Shown: piece after piece, positions 61,522 to 64,000 of the stretch
Position numbering within the stretch: the first letter of the stretch is position 1
Layout of the letters: each line of letters begins with the position of its first letter
Assembly (NCBI GenBank): GCA_013364255.1
Contig: CP054936.1
Location: forward strand, 2,882,853-2,946,852
Source: Streptomyces seoulensis
Lineage (GTDB): Bacteria > Actinomycetota > Actinomycetes > Streptomycetales > Streptomycetaceae
DNA length: 64,000 bases
Reading direction: 5' to 3'
Translations under genes and position numbers: made by a program
Notes under the pieces: model-generated
Told to the model about the DNA's origin: nothing
The model's database searches: none
What the model saw: the letters and a program-made list of their open reading frames with translations, nothing else

Positions 61522-61532
61522 TTCCATAGGAA
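61522..61532 (+). promoter_or_regulatory. Candidate hmgA operator
   Basis: TTCCATAGGAA (TTCC-3-GGAA) lies 21 bp before the start, next to the GGGAG ribosome site. The dyad and position are the only evidence. Confidence 0.4.
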
Positions 61533-61553
61533 TCAGTCCGCAAGGGAGCGAAG

Positions 61554-62870
61554 ATGAGCGGGGACGCACGCAAGAGGGCCGAGGCACTGGCCTACCTCTC
61601 CGGATTCGGCAACGAGCACAGCTCTCAGGCCGTTCCCGGCGCACTGCCGGACGGCCGCAACTCGCCGCAGCGCGCGCCCCTCGGGCTCTACGCGGAACAG
61701 CTCAGCGGCACGGCGTTCACCGAGCCGAGGGCGCACAACCGCCGCTCCTGGCTCTACCGCGTACGCCCCTCGGCCGCGCACCCGAAGTTCGTCCGCACCG
61801 GCAACGGCCGGCTGCGCACCGCGCCGTTCAACCAGGCGGTGCCCGACCCCAACCGGCTGCGCTGGAACCCGCTGCCGGAACCGGAGCCCGGCACCGACTT
61901 CGTCAAGGGCCTGTGGACGCTCGGCGGCAACGGCGACGCCACCCAGCGCACCGGCATGGCGGTGCACCTCTACCACGCCGACTCCTCGATGGAGCGCGTC
62001 TTCAGCGACGCGGACGGCGAGCTGCTGATCGTCCCGGAGAGCGGCGGGCTGCTGCTGCACACGGAGTTCGGACGGCTGCACGCCGAGCCGGGCGAGGTGG
62101 CGCTGATCCCGCGCGGCGTGCGCTTCCGCGTCGAACTCCTCGACGCCACCGCGCGCGGCTACGTCTGCGAGAACTACGGCGCCGCCTTCCGCCTGCCCGA
62201 CCTCGGCCCCATCGGCGCCAACGGCCTCGCCAACGCGCGGGACTTCCGCGCGCCGGTCGCCGCCTACGAGGACGCCGAGGGGCCGGTGGAGGTGGTGAAC
62301 AAGTTCTGCGGCAACCTGTGGACCGCCACCTACGACCACTCCCCGCTCGACGTCGTCGCCTGGCACGGCAACTACCTGCCGTACGTCTACGACCTGCGCC
62401 GCTTCAACGTGATCGGGACGATCTCCTACGACCACCCGGACCCGTCGATCTTCACGGTGCTCACCTCGCCGAGCGACACCCCGGGACTCGCCGGGGTGGA
62501 CTTCGTGGTGTTCGCGCCGCGCTGGCTGGTGGGCGAGGACACCTTCCGGCCGCCGTACTTCCACCGGAACGTGATGAGCGAGTACATGGGCCTGATCGAG
62601 GGCGCCTACGACGCGAAGGCGGAGGGCTTCGTGCCGGGCGGCGGCTCGCTGCACAACATGATGTCGGCGCACGGGCCGGACCGGGAGACCTTCGACCGGG
62701 CGAGCGCGGCCGAGCTGCGGCCGCAGAAGATCGACGACGGGCTGGCGTTCATGTTCGAGACCCGCTGGCCGGTGACGCTGACCCCGCACGCGGCCCGCGC
62801 CGACCATCTCCAGGGGGGCTACGACGACGTCTGGCAGGGCATGGAGCGGCACTTCCGCCCCGCGCGCTGA
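61554..62870 (+). CDS. hmgA: Homogentisate 1,2-dioxygenase
   Basis: This 438-residue ring-cleavage enzyme of tyrosine and phenylalanine breakdown opens homogentisate to maleylacetoacetate with Fe2+. Signature [28 protein letters not shown] (~12-39), [23 protein letters not shown] and the metal site around [41 protein letters not shown] (~342-382; His and Glu ligands) are complete. ATG at 61554 after AAGGGAG. It is followed 50 bp later by a GntR regulator. Confidence 0.97.
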   Translation: MSGDARKRAEALAYLSGFGNEHSSQAVPGALPDGRNSPQRAPLGLYAEQLSGTAFTEPRAHNRRSWLYRVRPSAAHPKFVRTGNGRLRTAPFNQAVPDPNRLRWNPLPEPEPGTDFVKGLWTLGGNGDATQRTGMAVHLYHADSSMERVFSDADGELLIVPESGGLLLHTEFGRLHAEPGEVALIPRGVRFRVELLDATARGYVCENYGAAFRLPDLGPIGANGLANARDFRAPVAAYEDAEGPVEVVNKFCGNLWTATYDHSPLDVVAWHGNYLPYVYDLRRFNVIGTISYDHPDPSIFTVLTSPSDTPGLAGVDFVVFAPRWLVGEDTFRPPYFHRNVMSEYMGLIEGAYDAKAEGFVPGGGSLHNMMSAHGPDRETFDRASAAELRPQKIDDGLAFMFETRWPVTLTPHAARADHLQGGYDDVWQGMERHFRPAR

Positions 62871-62920
62871 TCCCGGCCCCGACCTTGCACTGACCGGCCC
62901 CTACCGGTACGGATGGCCCC

Positions 62921-63670
62921 GTGACCTCCTTCGCCCCGGATTCGATCGTCCTGAACCGCAAGCTGCCGCTGTGGTACCAGGTGTCGCAGTCGCTGCGCGC
63001 CTCGATCCTCGGCCGCTCGTCCCGCGATCCGCTGCGCCTGCCCACCGAGGAGCAGCTGGCCGGGCACTACGGGGTGAGCGTGCTGACCATGCGGCAGGCG
63101 CTGAAGGAGCTGGAGGACGAGGGGCTGATCAGCCGGCACCGGCGGCGCGGCACGTTCATCGAGCCCGCGGCGCTGCGCGGCGCGCCCGTGCGGCTGCTGG
63201 GCTCGGTGGACGCGATCGTGGCCCAGCAGTCGGGCATGACGACCGAGCTGCTGGCGCACGGCACGGCGCCGGTGCCCGCCGAACTCGCCGAGTTCTTCCC
63301 GGATCTCGGCGAGGTGGCGACGTACCACCGGCTGCGCGGCGACGAGAAGACCGGCGAGCCGACCAACCACGCCCGCAACTACGTCCGTCCGGAGCTGGCG
63401 CGGCGGATATCCCCGGGCGATCTGGTGCGCTGGCCGATGACCAAGGTGCTGCGGGACGTGGTGGGCGCGGACATCAGCCGGATCACGGACACCGTGGAGG
63501 CGCGGCTGGCCGACCCGGAGACCGCCCGGCTGCTCGACGTGCCGCTGCTCAGCCCGATCCTGCACTACACGGGCGTCACCTACGACACGGCGGGCCGCCC
63601 GCTGGACGTGGTGGTCATCCACTACCGCGGCGACCGCTTCTCGTTCACCGTCACCCTGGAGGCCACCTGA
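62921..63670 (+). CDS. GntR-family regulator (HutC/UTRA type)
   Basis: This 249-residue regulator has an N-terminal winged helix (LPLWYQVSQSLRASILGRSSRDPLRLPTEEQLAGHYGVSVLTMRQALKELEDEGLISRHRRRGTFI, residues ~15-80). The C-terminal UTRA effector domain has TDTVEARLADPETARLLDVPLLSPILHYTGVTYDTAGRPLDVVVIHYRGDRFSF. It may control the upstream hmgA gene. GTG at 62921. The end of the gene is duplicated (27-bp tandem). Confidence 0.92.
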   Translation: MTSFAPDSIVLNRKLPLWYQVSQSLRASILGRSSRDPLRLPTEEQLAGHYGVSVLTMRQALKELEDEGLISRHRRRGTFIEPAALRGAPVRLLGSVDAIVAQQSGMTTELLAHGTAPVPAELAEFFPDLGEVATYHRLRGDEKTGEPTNHARNYVRPELARRISPGDLVRWPMTKVLRDVVGADISRITDTVEARLADPETARLLDVPLLSPILHYTGVTYDTAGRPLDVVVIHYRGDRFSFTVTLEAT

Positions 63671-63711
63671 GCGCGCCGTCACCCGGAGGCCACCTGAGCG
63701 CGCCCCCGCCC
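63658..63711 (+). repeat. 27-bp tandem duplication over the gntR stop codon
   Basis: GGAGGCCACCTGAGCGCGCC recurs at 63658 and 63685, with the flanking CGTCACCC also repeated. The first copy carries the stop codon, so the second has no coding effect. Confidence 0.9.
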
Positions 63712-63750
63712 CTTTCCCGCCCGAAGCGCGCAGGCCGTACGATTCCCGGC

Positions 63751-64000
63751 GTGCCGTACGACGACGACGCTCCGCCGCTGGCGGACCTCATGCCGTGGTC
63801 CGTCGCACCGCCGCGACTCGGGCGGGGCTGGCCGACGGCTCCCGACGACGCCTGTCTGCGGGCCCGCTGGGAGGCTCTGCTGCGGGCCGCGGGCGCGGAG
63901 CGGGCGGCCCTGTTCGAGCCGACGCGGGCGCGCACCGCGTACTCGGCCGTGGGCCAGCTGCCGGGCCGTCCGGGCGGCACGGAGAAGCTGATCCGGGCCT
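63751..64000 (+). CDS. Likely type ISP restriction-modification protein (N-terminus only)
   Basis: The first 83 codons of a gene continue beyond the window. It starts GTG at 63751 with MPYDDDAPPLADLMPWSVAPPRLGRGWPTAPDDACLRARWEALLRAAGAERAALFEPTRARTAYSAVGQLPG. I recall this N-terminal style from Streptomyces proteins annotated as type ISP restriction/modification enzymes. No catalytic motif is visible yet. A frame on the minus strand over the same DNA is treated as a shadow. Confidence 0.55.
   Translation, partial: MPYDDDAPPLADLMPWSVAPPRLGRGWPTAPDDACLRARWEALLRAAGAERAALFEPTRARTAYSAVGQLPGRPGGTEKLIRA

Noticed and set aside
63651..63980. A 109-codon minus-strand frame at the right edge
   Set aside because: It crosses the 27-bp duplication and opposes the start of a gene that looks like a known Streptomyces N-terminus.

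Overview
The window is chromosomal DNA from a Streptomyces species. GC content is very high, third codon positions are almost all G or C, GTG starts are common, and it carries sporulation-associated chaplins, a mycothiol ligase and the gyl glycerol operon. As far as I can judge from memory, the gene order follows one continuous block of the Streptomyces coelicolor chromosome (metH-gylR-gylCABX ... mshC ... chpC/chpH ... gntR-gntK-gntP ... soxR ... hmgA). I see no prophage, insertion sequence, CRISPR array or biosynthetic cluster. This is core-type chromosome, with the unusual features concentrated in intergenic DNA and regulatory sites.

Layout. 1-4.3 kb: a HAD phosphatase cut by the window edge, then B12-dependent methionine synthase with a structured leader. 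4.6-9.8 kb: the glycerol regulon gylR, glpF, glpK, glpD with three related operator sites. 10.1-14.9 kb: a PAC2 protein, mshC, and a trio made of a kinase-like protein, DUF3090 and a histidine phosphatase. 14.9-22.2 kb: CorA transporter, F420-type oxidoreductase, a 23-bp-periodic DnaA-box array, an aldo/keto reductase, a 907-residue RecD2-like protein with a ruined P-loop, and small hypothetical proteins. 22.3-25.4 kb: a long sortable chaplin, a short chaplin, an M20 peptidase and tRNA-Leu(GAG). 25.4-30.5 kb: a phosphoribosyltransferase/hydrolase fusion with a DUF1876 protein, YchJ, and the gluconate genes. 30.6-37.9 kb: a molybdopterin/cytochrome b pair, transporters, a NUDIX enzyme and a DUF202 pair.

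38-43.5 kb: two convergent operons. One encodes a phosphotransferase and an ACAD10-like acyl-CoA dehydrogenase, the other an SDR, an acyl-CoA ligase and a TetR. They share an operator-like palindrome and resemble the levulinate/4-hydroxyacid (Lva) pathway. 43.6-49.6 kb: NamZ-type muramidase, penicillin acylase, a zinc-ribbon protein, a degenerate ~60-bp repeat array and SoxR. 49.7-58 kb: further acyl-CoA and alcohol/aldehyde oxidation genes with TetR regulators. Two palindromic motif families link separate promoters here. 58-64 kb: a class F sortase with a secreted partner, a TetR/lipoprotein pair, homogentisate dioxygenase, a UTRA-type GntR regulator and the start of a likely type ISP restriction-modification gene.

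Together the genes describe carbon-source control (glycerol, gluconate, fatty or hydroxy acids, alcohols, tyrosine) plus cell-surface assembly and stress functions. Functions below are inferred by reading the sequence; no database search was run.
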